From an uncultured Bacteroides sp. (GTDB lineage: Bacteria; Bacteroidota; Bacteroidia; Bacteroidales; Bacteroidaceae), in contig NZ_CABUHK010000009.1 of NCBI RefSeq assembly GCF_902491285.1, forward strand, positions 35,969-99,968: a stretch of DNA of 64,000 nucleotides, written 5' to 3'. Shown in pieces: positions 27,420 through 35,602 of this stretch. Positions within the stretch are counted from its first letter, which is position 1; each line of letters starts with the position of its first letter. Made by a program: the position numbers and the translations under genes. A model generated the notes under the pieces. The model was given only the letters and a program-made list of their open reading frames with translations. It was not told the origin of the DNA and ran no database searches.

Positions 27420-29369
27420 ATGAACGTAAATAGAATGAAGAAAAGAATTTTGCTTTTATTGTTGGTGATACCGGCATTGTTGAAAGCGCAGGAGGTAATG
27501 ACAGAAACTCGTCAGGAGTTGACATCTCCCGACGGAGCGTATCGTTTTACCTTCTATCAGCGTGCGGTGGGAGAGGATAATGCACAAATGTATTATACCT
27601 TGACTTACAAGAACCGCCCGGTAATTGAAGAAAGTAAATTGGGTATCCTGATTGAAAACCAGTTATTTGAATCTGCATTGGGTGTTCCGAATGATACCTG
27701 CCATTTTTGGTGTGAGAATCTGAAGTTGACGGGAACTGAGCAACGGAAAGCGGATGAAACATGGAAACCTGTATATGGGGAACGTGCCGAGATTCGTGAT
27801 TGTTATAATGAGATGACTCTGAAATTCAAAAAGGGTGAAGGGAATGGAGCACAGGAAGGTGGCTATGATAAGCGTAAGAATTATTTTATGAACATCGTAG
27901 TGCGTGCCTACAATGAAGGAGTTGCTTTCCGCTATCATTTTCCGGAAACAACAAACGGGCTTTTCTTACATATCATAGGCGAACAAACCAGCTTCACAAT
28001 GCCTCAAGGAACAATGGCTTATTATGAGCGCTGGGCACAAGGTCCTTGCGTACTTCGTCCGCTGGAAGGATGGGGGAAAGAGGAAAGCGAACGTCCTTTG
28101 ACTTTAAAACTGCCCGACGGGTTATCCGTGGCTTTGTTGGAAGCGGAAATGGTGGATTATGCCCGTGGTAAATTCCGTCTATCGGCAGACAAGCCTTCTA
28201 CTTTGGAAACAAGCCTGTATAGCAGCGTCGATATAATTTCTCCTTATAATACTCCGTGGCGCGTTATCATGGCTGCCGAACGTCCGGTCGATTTGATTAA
28301 TAACAATGATATTGTCTTAAACTTGAATCCGGCTTGTAAACTGGCTGACACTTCCTGGATTAAGCCGGGAAAAGTATTCCGCTCGGGCGACTTGAAACAA
28401 GACAGGGTGAAAGCTGCTATTGACTTTGCAGCGGAACGTGGTATTCAGTATGTGCATATGGATGCCGGCTGGTATGGGCCGGAAATGAAGATGAGTTCGG
28501 ACGCTACTACTGTTTCTCCGGATAAAGACCTTGATATACCTGCTTTGTGTCAGTATGCCGAATCGAAAGGAATCGGGCTCACGGTGTATGTCAATCAACG
28601 TGCGTTGGTGCAACAACTGGATACTTTATTGCCTTTATATAAGAAATGGGGGTTGAAAGGTATCAAGTTCGGTTTTGTACAGATTGGTAATCAGCGTTGG
28701 AGTACCTGGCTGCACGAGGCAGTCCGCAAATGTGGAGAATATGGTCTGATGGTGGATATTCATGACGAATATCGCCCAACGGGTTTCAGCCGTACCTATC
28801 CCAATCTGATGACACAGGAAGGTATCCGTGGAAATGAAGAAATGCCGGATGCAACTCATAATACAATGCTTCCTTTTACCCGCTACTTGGCAGGTGCAGG
28901 AGATTATACACTTTGCTACTTCAATAACAGAGTGAAGAATACGAAAGCACATCAATTGGCAATGGCGGCAGTGTATTACAGTCCTTTGCAATTTATGTTC
29001 TGGTATGACCGACCGGAATTTTATAAAGGAGAAGAAGAACTGGAGTTTTGGAAAGCTATTCCAAGCGTATGGGATGATAGTCGCGCACTGGATGGAGAAA
29101 TAGGTGAATATATCGTTCAGGCACGTCGTTCGGGAAGTGACTGGTTTGTAGGAGCAATGACAAATACGGAAGCCCGCACGGTTACATTGACTACGGATTT
29201 TCTGGAACCGGGAAAGAAGTATCTGCTTCATCTGTATGAAGATGATGACAAACTGGATACACGGACGAAAGTACGCAGCACTCATAAGAAGATAAAGGCA
29301 GGCGATAAACTTGTCTTGAAGTTGAAAGCGAGTGGTGGAGCTGCGTTGCATTTTACCCCACTTAAGTAA
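27420..29369 (+). CDS. GH97 alpha-glycosidase with atypical active site (copy B)
   Basis: This 649-residue protein has a signal peptide (MKKRILLLLLVIPALLKAQ; ATG at 27435 possible). It has the GH97 N-terminal sandwich, barrel and C-terminal domain. At the nucleophile position of retaining members (KIDF) it has KFGF, so Gly418 replaces the aspartate. The acid glutamate is retained in GIRGNEE (Glu473), 55 residues later as in other members. That pattern belongs to the inverting, SusB-like subgroup. However, SusB as I recall it has HEATRPTG with the catalytic base glutamate, whereas here the segment is HDEYRPTG, with Asp449 in that position and Glu450 next to it. The substrate is uncertain. It is 71 bp after AraC, probably co-regulated, and followed by an 86-bp dispersed repeat. 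Confidence 0.85.
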   Translation: MNVNRMKKRILLLLLVIPALLKAQEVMTETRQELTSPDGAYRFTFYQRAVGEDNAQMYYTLTYKNRPVIEESKLGILIENQLFESALGVPNDTCHFWCENLKLTGTEQRKADETWKPVYGERAEIRDCYNEMTLKFKKGEGNGAQEGGYDKRKNYFMNIVVRAYNEGVAFRYHFPETTNGLFLHIIGEQTSFTMPQGTMAYYERWAQGPCVLRPLEGWGKEESERPLTLKLPDGLSVALLEAEMVDYARGKFRLSADKPSTLETSLYSSVDIISPYNTPWRVIMAAERPVDLINNNDIVLNLNPACKLADTSWIKPGKVFRSGDLKQDRVKAAIDFAAERGIQYVHMDAGWYGPEMKMSSDATTVSPDKDLDIPALCQYAESKGIGLTVYVNQRALVQQLDTLLPLYKKWGLKGIKFGFVQIGNQRWSTWLHEAVRKCGEYGLMVDIHDEYRPTGFSRTYPNLMTQEGIRGNEEMPDATHNTMLPFTRYLAGAGDYTLCYFNNRVKNTKAHQLAMAAVYYSPLQFMFWYDRPEFYKGEEELEFWKAIPSVWDDSRALDGEIGEYIVQARRSGSDWFVGAMTNTEARTVTLTTDFLEPGKKYLLHLYEDDDKLDTRTKVRSTHKKIKAGDKLVLKLKASGGAALHFTPLK

Positions 29370-29389
29370 GTCAATTTATATTTCTTTCT

Positions 29390-29475
29390 TTTAGGTACGG
29401 ATTACGCAGATTACACGGTTGCTTTATGTTATCATAATTCTTAAAACCGTGAAATCCGTGTAATCCGTGCCTAAA
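29390..29475 (+). repeat. 86-bp dispersed imperfect palindrome, copy 1
   Basis: Begins TTTAGGTACGGATTAC and ends GTAATCCGTGCCTAAA; its two ends are imperfect inverted repeats. It is nearly the reverse complement of 37531-37616. It lies between the convergent GH97 and aldo/keto reductase genes, where it could end transcription in both directions. Confidence 0.85.
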
Positions 29476-29497
29476 AAAAGGAAATTATAGTGAGCTA

Positions 29498-30340
29498 TTA
29501 TTTACCATAATTAATCAGCCACTTCACCATTTCCGGGTCATTGTGGGAGAAGAATAAGGTTTTAGCTGTATCGAGTGCAGCAATAGCAGCCATATCGTCC
29601 GGTGTTAAAGAGAAGTCAAATACATTGAAATTCTCAATCATACGTTCCTTATGGGTAGACTTGGGAATAACTATGATATCGCGTTGAATCAGATAACGTA
29701 GTGCAACCTGTGCCACTGACTTGCCATACTCTTTACCGATTTCCTGAAGAGTTGCGTTGGTAAAGAAGTCGTTTCTTCCTTCGGCAAACGGTCCCCATGA
29801 CATAATCTTAGTGCCATATTCCTTCATTACTTCCTGTAACTTTATCTGTTGATTGAAAACGTGCGTTTCCACTTGGTTGACGGCAGGAGTGATTTCGCAG
29901 AATTCCGCCAGGTCTACAAAACGGTCGGGATAAAAGTTGCTGACGCCGATAGCACGAAGTTTGCCGGCCTTGTATGCTTCTTCCATAGCCCGGTAAGTTC
30001 CGTAATAATCCCCGAACGGCTGATGAATGAGCAATAAGTCAATATAATCGCTCTGCAACTTACGCAGCGACTCGTCAATAGAAGCTTTCGCCTTTTCATA
30101 ACCGGCATTTGAAATCCATACTTTTGTAGTGATGAACAGCTCGTCACGCGGCACACCGCATTTACTGATTGCATTTCCTACACCTTCCTCATTATGATAG
30201 GCTTGTGCCGTATCAATAGACCGATAACCTACACTGATTGCATCCGACACGCAACGTTCACACTCTTCAGGAGTAACCTGATAAACACCATAACCCAAAA
30301 TAGGCATTTCAATGCCATTGTTCAATTTTACCTTTTCCAT
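29498..30340 (-). CDS. Aldo/keto reductase (AKR superfamily, diketogluconate reductase type)
   Basis: This 280-residue cytoplasmic NADPH-dependent reductase begins MEKVKLNNGIEMPILGYGVY. The AKR signatures are intact: SIDTAQAYHNEEGVG (Asp and Tyr), LFITTKVWI (Lys), LLLIHQPFGDYYG (His), AIGVSNFYPDRF, and the coenzyme-binding IVIPKSTHKERMIENFNVFDF. An upstream TTG would add two residues; the ATG at 30340 is preferred. Such enzymes reduce sugar aldehydes, ketoacids or 2,5-diketogluconate, and the true substrate is unknown. It is a single gene between a dispersed repeat and an intergenic region and may not belong to the PUL proper. Confidence 0.9.
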   Translation of the reverse strand: MEKVKLNNGIEMPILGYGVYQVTPEECERCVSDAISVGYRSIDTAQAYHNEEGVGNAISKCGVPRDELFITTKVWISNAGYEKAKASIDESLRKLQSDYIDLLLIHQPFGDYYGTYRAMEEAYKAGKLRAIGVSNFYPDRFVDLAEFCEITPAVNQVETHVFNQQIKLQEVMKEYGTKIMSWGPFAEGRNDFFTNATLQEIGKEYGKSVAQVALRYLIQRDIIVIPKSTHKERMIENFNVFDFSLTPDDMAAIAALDTAKTLFFSHNDPEMVKWLINYGK

Positions 30341-30346
30341 AATCAA

Positions 30347-30714
30347 GCTATATTAAATTAAAAGCGTATTCTAACATTATTACTACCTTTTTCTATATGC
30401 AAAGTTATTCAGTAAAAAGTAATCTGTATTTATATAGATTACGGGTTTTGCTACCACTTTTACGGATAACTTTGTCTTTGCATCCGGTCTTCCATATATA
30501 TAGTCGTTTTCAGCATGTTTTGTTCTCCGGATTCGTGGTATATGGAGTTAAATCAAGTAAAAGAAGCCTTATGAATAAATAAAAGCTTCTACGGAAACAA
30601 GGTTCATTAATTGATAGAACAACCTTGTGCGGGATAAAGGCATATTTTCTTTTTGTCTACATTTGCCTGCATGAAACGTAAAATAAGACAGTATTAACTA
30701 ATACACAAAATATA
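30347..30714. other. 368-bp intergenic region upstream of the WG-repeat gene
   Basis: It contains the dyad GTAATCT-N10-AGATTAC (30419-30442). It has TAnnTTTG matches on the plus strand at 30467-30474 (TAACTTTG, with a TTTG 16 bases upstream) and 30658-30665 (TACATTTG), which are candidate promoters for the WG gene. No supported gene was found. Confidence 0.5.
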
Positions 30715-32084
30715 ATGAATAAAAGAAATTTAATTAGTGCATTTATGTGCTCTGCTTTATTATTAGTCGCTCCTAATGCTTCAGCGCAGTTTTTAAAAAA
30801 ATTAGGAAAAGCCATTCAGGAAGTGGATAAAGCTTTGGGGGGAACGGAAACAAAAACGGGAGAACAGAACTCAAATCAGAATAAGTCTGTCGAAGCTTCA
30901 CAAGCTAATGCAAAAGAAGTAGTAACAGAGAATGGGATATATGTAGCAGATTTTTATACTAAAAGAGCCAAAGCTATTCGTCCATTTATCACCTCAAATA
31001 CAAAGGTGATTACCATAGAAGAAAATCCAAGATATGGTTTGGGTATGGGAGCTTTTGAGGATGGAATGGCTTTTGTAAGTACAAAGAAAGAAAAGTTTTT
31101 TATTGATAGCTTGGGCAATAAAGCTTTCCAGTTTACATATACTCTTCCTTTTAATTCTCCGTATCCTGCTTTTTGTCAAGGAGTTTGCCCTGTGCATGAA
31201 AATAGTGTGACATGGCTGATTAATAAAAAGGGAGAGAAAGTCGTAAAATTGCCAGGAGTGATTCGTGTCACTAATTTTGTTGATGGAGTTGCAGCTGGCC
31301 TTGTACTTGTACAAAAGGGATATAGCAAATATTATAAACTTGTTCATGTCAATACAAAAGGTCAATTGATCTTCCCTAACCTTTCGGAACCGGTTCAAGG
31401 AAACTTGGAAGAGCCTCGTTCGCTCTGTGATGGCTTGGCTGCATTTTATAGCTATAAGAATCGTACTTATGGATTTAGAGATAAGAACGGGAAAGTGATT
31501 GTTGCGCCTGCATATATAAAAGTTCAGGATTTTAGTGACGGAATGGCTGCTGTGCAACAGGTAGATGGAAAATGGGGATTTATAGATACGAACGGTAATG
31601 TGGTTATTACTCCGAAATATACGAATGAACCTTCATATTTCGGTGAGGGATATGCTGTCGTGAAAAAGAAAGATGGAACCAAATGTTTCATTGATAAACA
31701 AGGGAATGTAGTTCACGATAATCTTCAGGATGCACATTGCCGTTTCATAATGGACATGCTTTTGCTTCCTATTCTCAGTATAGAGGTTTTTATACTATCG
31801 GAAAGGACTTTAAACCTACTTCTGTTATAAAATATGACGATAAGGCTTTCTATGATATGAGTCATAAACCTTGTATTAATTTTGGTGAGGGTATGATTTT
31901 ATATAAACATCAGTCTTTTATGTCTCCTTTAGGTGATGAACTGATTAATGCCTCTTTAGTGTATATGTTTAGTGAAGGCTTGGCTATTTGTCATGCTGAT
32001 ATAGAAGGATACAAAGATTCTGTAATCGGATATATTAATAAAAAAGGTGAGTTTGTAGCTATATTTAAAGAAACTGAATTCTAA
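30715..32084 (+). pseudogene. WG-repeat secreted protein broken by a frameshift
   Basis: The first frame (30715-31830) has a signal peptide ending NASAQF and then WG/KWG repeats. These include YGFRDKNGKVIVAPAY, GKWGFIDTNGNVVITPKY and TKCFIDKQGNVVHDNLQD. After about 31732 the frame degenerates into an unrelated tail. A second frame, entered near 31737, continues with the same repeat style (GEGMILYKHQSFMSPLGDE, VIGYINKKGEFVAIF) to 32084. The switch needs a 2-base insertion or 1-base deletion; the CACA at 31733-31736 looks like a CA duplication. Intact, it would be about 456 residues. WG repeats form beta-hairpin arrays of unknown binding role. A sequencing error or phase variation cannot be excluded. 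Confidence 0.75.
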
Positions 32085-32106
32085 TTCAGGATAAATGTGT
32101 GAATGA

Positions 32107-32150
32107 TACATGCATGGTTTTTGTATTGAAAACCGTGCATGTACTTTTTT
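32107..32150. terminator. Strong terminator hairpin between convergent genes
   Basis: The 15-base arms 32107-32121 and 32129-32143 pair with a single G-T wobble around a 7-base loop, and CTTTTTT follows. It ends the WG-repeat gene and may also stop the opposing DUF3037 transcript. Confidence 0.85.
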
Positions 32151-32546
32151 CTAAAGAACTAATTCTTCGAACAGCCTTTCCAAAGTTCTATCCAAATCAG
32201 CGGAAAATCCCGGATGCGGGCGGGATACCTGTATGCAGGAGCTTTTCACCGCAGTCAGCCAGCGGAATCTGTCGGGAATATCCATATTGGCTATCGCTCC
32301 CCCTTCCTTATTTCCCGAACATATCTTGTCAAAGACCTGTAACCCTTCTTTCAGACAATTAATATCCAACTCCGAAGAAAAGAGCTTCAATTTATTTTCA
32401 TTTATCGTATAAAGGGATTTGAGATATTTGCACCGTTTGGAAAACAGTACAATACCTACATTGATAAATTCCTCACGTTCTACCCTGGGGACGAAACGGA
32501 TGACTGCATATTCATATAAGTGCCTTTCTTGCATTTTGCGCTTCAT
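32151..32546 (-). CDS. DUF3037 domain protein
   Basis: This is a 131-residue (or 127 from the second Met) small cytoplasmic protein. Its start is ERHLYEYAVIRFVPRVEREEFINVGIVLFSKRCKYL, the characteristic DUF3037 opening. No catalytic function is known for the family. Its 5' end overlaps the 3' end of the HipA-like gene by about 35 bp, so the two are translationally coupled and probably work together. This pairing of DUF3037 with a HipA-like kinase-fold protein recurs in other bacteria, but its role is not established. Confidence 0.8.
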   Translation of the reverse strand: MKRKMQERHLYEYAVIRFVPRVEREEFINVGIVLFSKRCKYLKSLYTINENKLKLFSSELDINCLKEGLQVFDKICSGNKEGGAIANMDIPDRFRWLTAVKSSCIQVSRPHPGFSADLDRTLERLFEELVL

Positions 32547-33294
32547 TTACAAATGTTTCGGAATGGTTTATCCTTTCTTTTAAAAATAGAATATAAATAT
32601 CTCTCAAGTCTTGCGGAGTTTCCTGCCCTTCTGTCCAGTTCAGCCAGTCGTCAGGAATCGCATTGACTATTTCACGGATTTTATCAGGAGTCAATAGTTG
32701 CTTGAATTCAGTATCCACCTCTTCCAATTTATCGGCAAACGGCAACAGTACATGGTCTTTTATCTGCACGAACGGACTAAGAGCATGCTTCTGCCAAGTA
32801 GTCCACGAATGGTGAAAGTAGAAAGCAGCCCCGTGGTCAATCAACCACAATTCCTTATGCCACATCAGCATATTCGTATTTTTGATAGTACGGTCTACAT
32901 TAGTCAATAAGGCATCCAGCCACACAATTTGCGAGGCTGTCTTACCGCCTACTTTATGCACAACAGGATCGAAGGTTAATGCTCCCGATAGAAAATGCAG
33001 ACCGAGATTTAATCCACGGCTCCATTGAAGCAAATCCTGTATTTCTTCGTCCGCTTCCGTTCGTCCGAAAGCCTCGTCCAGGTTCAGGAAAACTATCTCC
33101 GGTACTCTGAAACCCAGTGTACGGGCAATTTCTCCACCAATCAGTTCGGCAATCAGTGCTTTCGTCCCGTGTCCTGCCCCTCTGAATTTTACGACATACT
33201 TAAATTCATCGTCAGCTTCGGCTAAAGCCGGTAATGAACCCCCTTCACGTAAGGGAAGAATATATCTTGTAACATTTGCTGTACGTAAATCCAT
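32512..33294 (-). CDS. HipA-like kinase-fold protein
   Basis: This 260-residue protein contains KYVVKFRGAGHGTKALIAELIGGEIARTLGF (a lysine-containing phosphate or nucleotide-binding segment), WLDALLTNVDRTIKNTNML (the catalytic-loop D-x-x-x-x-N pattern) and LWLIDHGAAFYF (a metal-binding D as in DHG/DFG). This is the order seen in HipA and PI3/4-kinase-like folds. It lacks the N-terminal HipA domain and has no HipB antitoxin gene nearby, only DUF3037 as partner. A toxin role is therefore not supported. Target and activity are unknown. It is divergently transcribed from the alpha/beta hydrolase. Confidence 0.75.
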   Translation of the reverse strand: MDLRTANVTRYILPLREGGSLPALAEADDEFKYVVKFRGAGHGTKALIAELIGGEIARTLGFRVPEIVFLNLDEAFGRTEADEEIQDLLQWSRGLNLGLHFLSGALTFDPVVHKVGGKTASQIVWLDALLTNVDRTIKNTNMLMWHKELWLIDHGAAFYFHHSWTTWQKHALSPFVQIKDHVLLPFADKLEEVDTEFKQLLTPDKIREIVNAIPDDWLNWTEGQETPQDLRDIYILFLKERINHSETFVNEAQNARKALI

Positions 33295-33447
33295 ATAATT
33301 CCTTTCTTTATTGGAGAATAAAGATACAATGTTTTTGTGGAATAGTTGATGAAAGGCTTCCTATTATAATAGTTTTTTTATATTTTTCGGTTGAGTATAT
33401 ATAGTCATGACTACGTATTATATAGAAAAATAATAAATGAATTAAAC

Positions 33448-35058
33448 ATGAAACTACTTCGAATTTTTATATTGGGAATATTGGTTGTCAGTTTATTGCC
33501 AAGTAGCATGGCAGCCGAATGGCAGTGGTCTGTACAGATATCGGGCATTACTTCCAACGAAACGAATAATCATCCGCAAGCATTTTTGTGGATACCTTCC
33601 GATTGTACACAAGTGAAAGCTGTGATAATCGGTAATCATAACATGACAGAAGAGACGCTGTTTGAGAATCCTTTATTTCGGGAGAAAATGTCGGAAAACG
33701 GTATGGCATTGATATGGATTACCCCCGGATGGGATCAAAGATGGGACATAACTACCGGATGTCAGGAAGCCTTTGAAAAGATGATGGAGGATTTTGCGAA
33801 TGTCAGTGGTTATAGTGAATTGAAATATGCGCCTGTTGTCCCTTTAGGACATTCAGCGATGGCTACCTATCCGTGGAACTTCGCTGCATGGAATCCCGAC
33901 CGTACCTTGGCTGTTATCTCTCTACACGGAGATGCGCCACGTACCAATCTAACCGGATATGGGCGTGATAACATGGAGTGGGGGAAACGTACGATTGACG
34001 GTATTCCGGGATTGATGATTGAAGGTGAATACGAATGGTGGGAAGACCGAGTGAATCCGGCTTTGGCTTTCCGTATGATGTATCCTAATAGCTGTATCTC
34101 TTTTCTTTGTGATGCAGGGCGCGGACATTTCGATATAGCAAACCGCACTGCTGAATATATTGCATTGTTTCTAAAGAAAGCATTAGCATATCGTATATCT
34201 GGAACATATGATTTAGATAAACCTGTAGTCTTGAAAAAACTGAATCCGCAGAATGGTTGGCTTGCCGAAAGGTGGCATCCCAATCAGAAGAAACGTGCTA
34301 AGGCCGCTCCTTACAAACAATACAAAGGAGACTCGCACGACGCATTCTGGTATTTCGATAAGGAAATGGCTGAAATGACGGAAGAGCGCTATCGGCAGGA
34401 AAGAGGGAAGAAACCCCAGTATCTGGGTTTTGTACAAAAGGGGCAATTACTCACCTATAATCCAAAATCCCACGTGAAAGTAGCCGCCCGCTTCTTACCG
34501 GAAGAGGACGGACTGACTTTCCATCTGAAAGCTGTGTATACGGATAGCTTACATACAGTGATCACCAAAGAACATTCGTCCACTCTCCCCGAAATAACCC
34601 GCATTTGCGGCCCGGTACAGAAAGTGAACGATACAACTTTTACTGTTCGTTTCTATCGTATGGGGATGTACAACAAGCGTCGCACGGGAGATATTTGCTT
34701 ATTGGCAAGCAATGACGGCGACCGTCAATATAAAAGTATCGTTCAAGAACTTAGTTTCCGGATTCCTTATCGTAATACGGAAGGTAAACGCCAGCATATT
34801 CTTTTCCCGGGTATTGAGGATGTGAACAAGGAAACAAAGGAGATTGCGCTTCAGGCAACTTCTGATTGCGGACTGCCCGTATATTATTATGTGAAAGAAG
34901 GACCGGTGGAGATAGAAGGAAATAAACTGATATTTACTCAAATTCCTCCACGCAGCAAGTTTCCGTTAAAAGTGACCGTAGTGGCTTGGCAATATGGTTT
35001 GGTTGGAAAAGTACAGACAGCCGAACCGATTGAACGAAGTTTTTTCATTTATCAATGA
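33448..35058 (+). CDS. Secreted alpha/beta-hydrolase-fold protein, probable esterase
   Basis: This protein of about 536 residues starts MKLLRIFILGILVVSLLPSS, and the signal peptide fixes the start; the frame extends 19 codons further upstream without it. The hydrolase domain (about 25-265) has VIIGNHNMTE, the nucleophile elbow PLGHSAMATY (Ser136) and AGRGHFDIAN with the likely catalytic His227. The remaining 270 residues are beta-rich with no recognised family. An ester-removing role on the PUL glycan is inferred from secretion, fold and the GH127, esterase-fusion and lyase genes downstream. No clear match to a named carbohydrate-esterase family was recognised. Confidence 0.65.
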   Translation: MKLLRIFILGILVVSLLPSSMAAEWQWSVQISGITSNETNNHPQAFLWIPSDCTQVKAVIIGNHNMTEETLFENPLFREKMSENGMALIWITPGWDQRWDITTGCQEAFEKMMEDFANVSGYSELKYAPVVPLGHSAMATYPWNFAAWNPDRTLAVISLHGDAPRTNLTGYGRDNMEWGKRTIDGIPGLMIEGEYEWWEDRVNPALAFRMMYPNSCISFLCDAGRGHFDIANRTAEYIALFLKKALAYRISGTYDLDKPVVLKKLNPQNGWLAERWHPNQKKRAKAAPYKQYKGDSHDAFWYFDKEMAEMTEERYRQERGKKPQYLGFVQKGQLLTYNPKSHVKVAARFLPEEDGLTFHLKAVYTDSLHTVITKEHSSTLPEITRICGPVQKVNDTTFTVRFYRMGMYNKRRTGDICLLASNDGDRQYKSIVQELSFRIPYRNTEGKRQHILFPGIEDVNKETKEIALQATSDCGLPVYYYVKEGPVEIEGNKLIFTQIPPRSKFPLKVTVVAWQYGLVGKVQTAEPIERSFFIYQ

Positions 35059-35150
35059 AATATTGAATTAGTGAAAGATTATCAGGGTAACCGCACCAAA
35101 AGTTTTAGTTCATATCCGCACGGGAAATGAATGAAACTTAATCGAATATT

Positions 35151-35256
35151 TTCTCATTGTGATAAGAACATTTTCTCACGGTGATAAGAATTAATTCTCA
35201 TCGTTATGAGAATATTTTCTCATCGCGATGAGTATTTTTTCTCATAGCAGTGAGAA
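35151..35256. repeat. Array of five 18-bp imperfect palindromes at exact 22-bp period
   Basis: The units start at 35151, 35173, 35195, 35217 and 35239. All begin TTCTCA and end in TAAGAA, TGAGAA or TGAGTA; the third, TTCTCATCGTTATGAGAA, is the most symmetric. Four-base spacers (CATT, TTAA, TATT, TTTT) separate them. The 22-bp period is close to two helical turns, so bound proteins would line up on one DNA face. Confidence 0.85.
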
Positions 35257-35452
35257 TTGTTTGAGAATATAATAAGGTATATTATGCTATGTATTAACCA
35301 AATAACTATTTTATATTTCTCGTTTTACACATTCTAATTCATCGTTTAAAAAGCTCTTAATCTCTAAAAACATATTTTTTACTGCATTTATTGAGAATGC
35401 ATCGGATAATCCCGTTCTTTTACTCTTTTTTAAGCCCGAAAACAGTTAGTCC

Positions 35453-35468
35453 ATAACCGTACGGTTAT
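35453..35468. promoter_or_regulatory. Perfect 16-bp palindrome ATAACCGTACGGTTAT
   Basis: This uninterrupted self-complementary site lies 68 bases upstream of a candidate -7 element of the GH127 gene. It has the form of an operator for a dimeric regulator; no other exact copy was noticed in the window. Confidence 0.45.
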
Positions 35469-35535
35469 TAATTAAAATGTCAACATCCCGCAAGGAAACT
35501 TTGTCTGGTCGCTACGCCGCTAAATCAGAATTTCG

Positions 35536-35543
35536 TATTTTTG
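35536..35543 (+). promoter_or_regulatory. Candidate -7 element for the GH127 copy B block
   Basis: TATTTTTG followed by C matches TAnnTTTG and leaves a leader of roughly 55 bases before the ATG at 35603. A TTTG upstream (35500) is too far away to be a normal -33 box. Confidence 0.45.
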
Positions 35544-35602
35544 CATTGAGTGTTAGGCAGAACTTATTCGTATCCTATAAATAAAGGATATAAAAAATGA
35601 TT

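Larger units (their letters stand above)
35059..35602. other. 544-bp intergenic control region upstream of GH127 copy B
   Basis: No gene is seen. It holds a five-copy palindrome array (35151-35256), a separate perfect 16-bp palindrome (35453-35468) and a TATTTTTG -7 candidate (35536-35543) about 67 bases before the start. The size and the ordered motifs point to elaborate control of the GH127-fusion-lyase gene block. Confidence 0.6.

Noticed and set aside
27420..29369. Calling this gene susB
   Set aside because: Family GH97 is clear, but the active-site segment differs from SusB as recalled, and no susA or susR-type starch genes are present.
32512..33294. HipAB-type toxin-antitoxin system
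   Set aside because: No HipB-like HTH gene nearby, and the protein lacks the HipA N-terminal domain; only DUF3037 accompanies it.
35151..35256. Possible CRISPR array
   Set aside because: The repeated units are 18-bp palindromes with only four-base spacers, and there are no cas genes.
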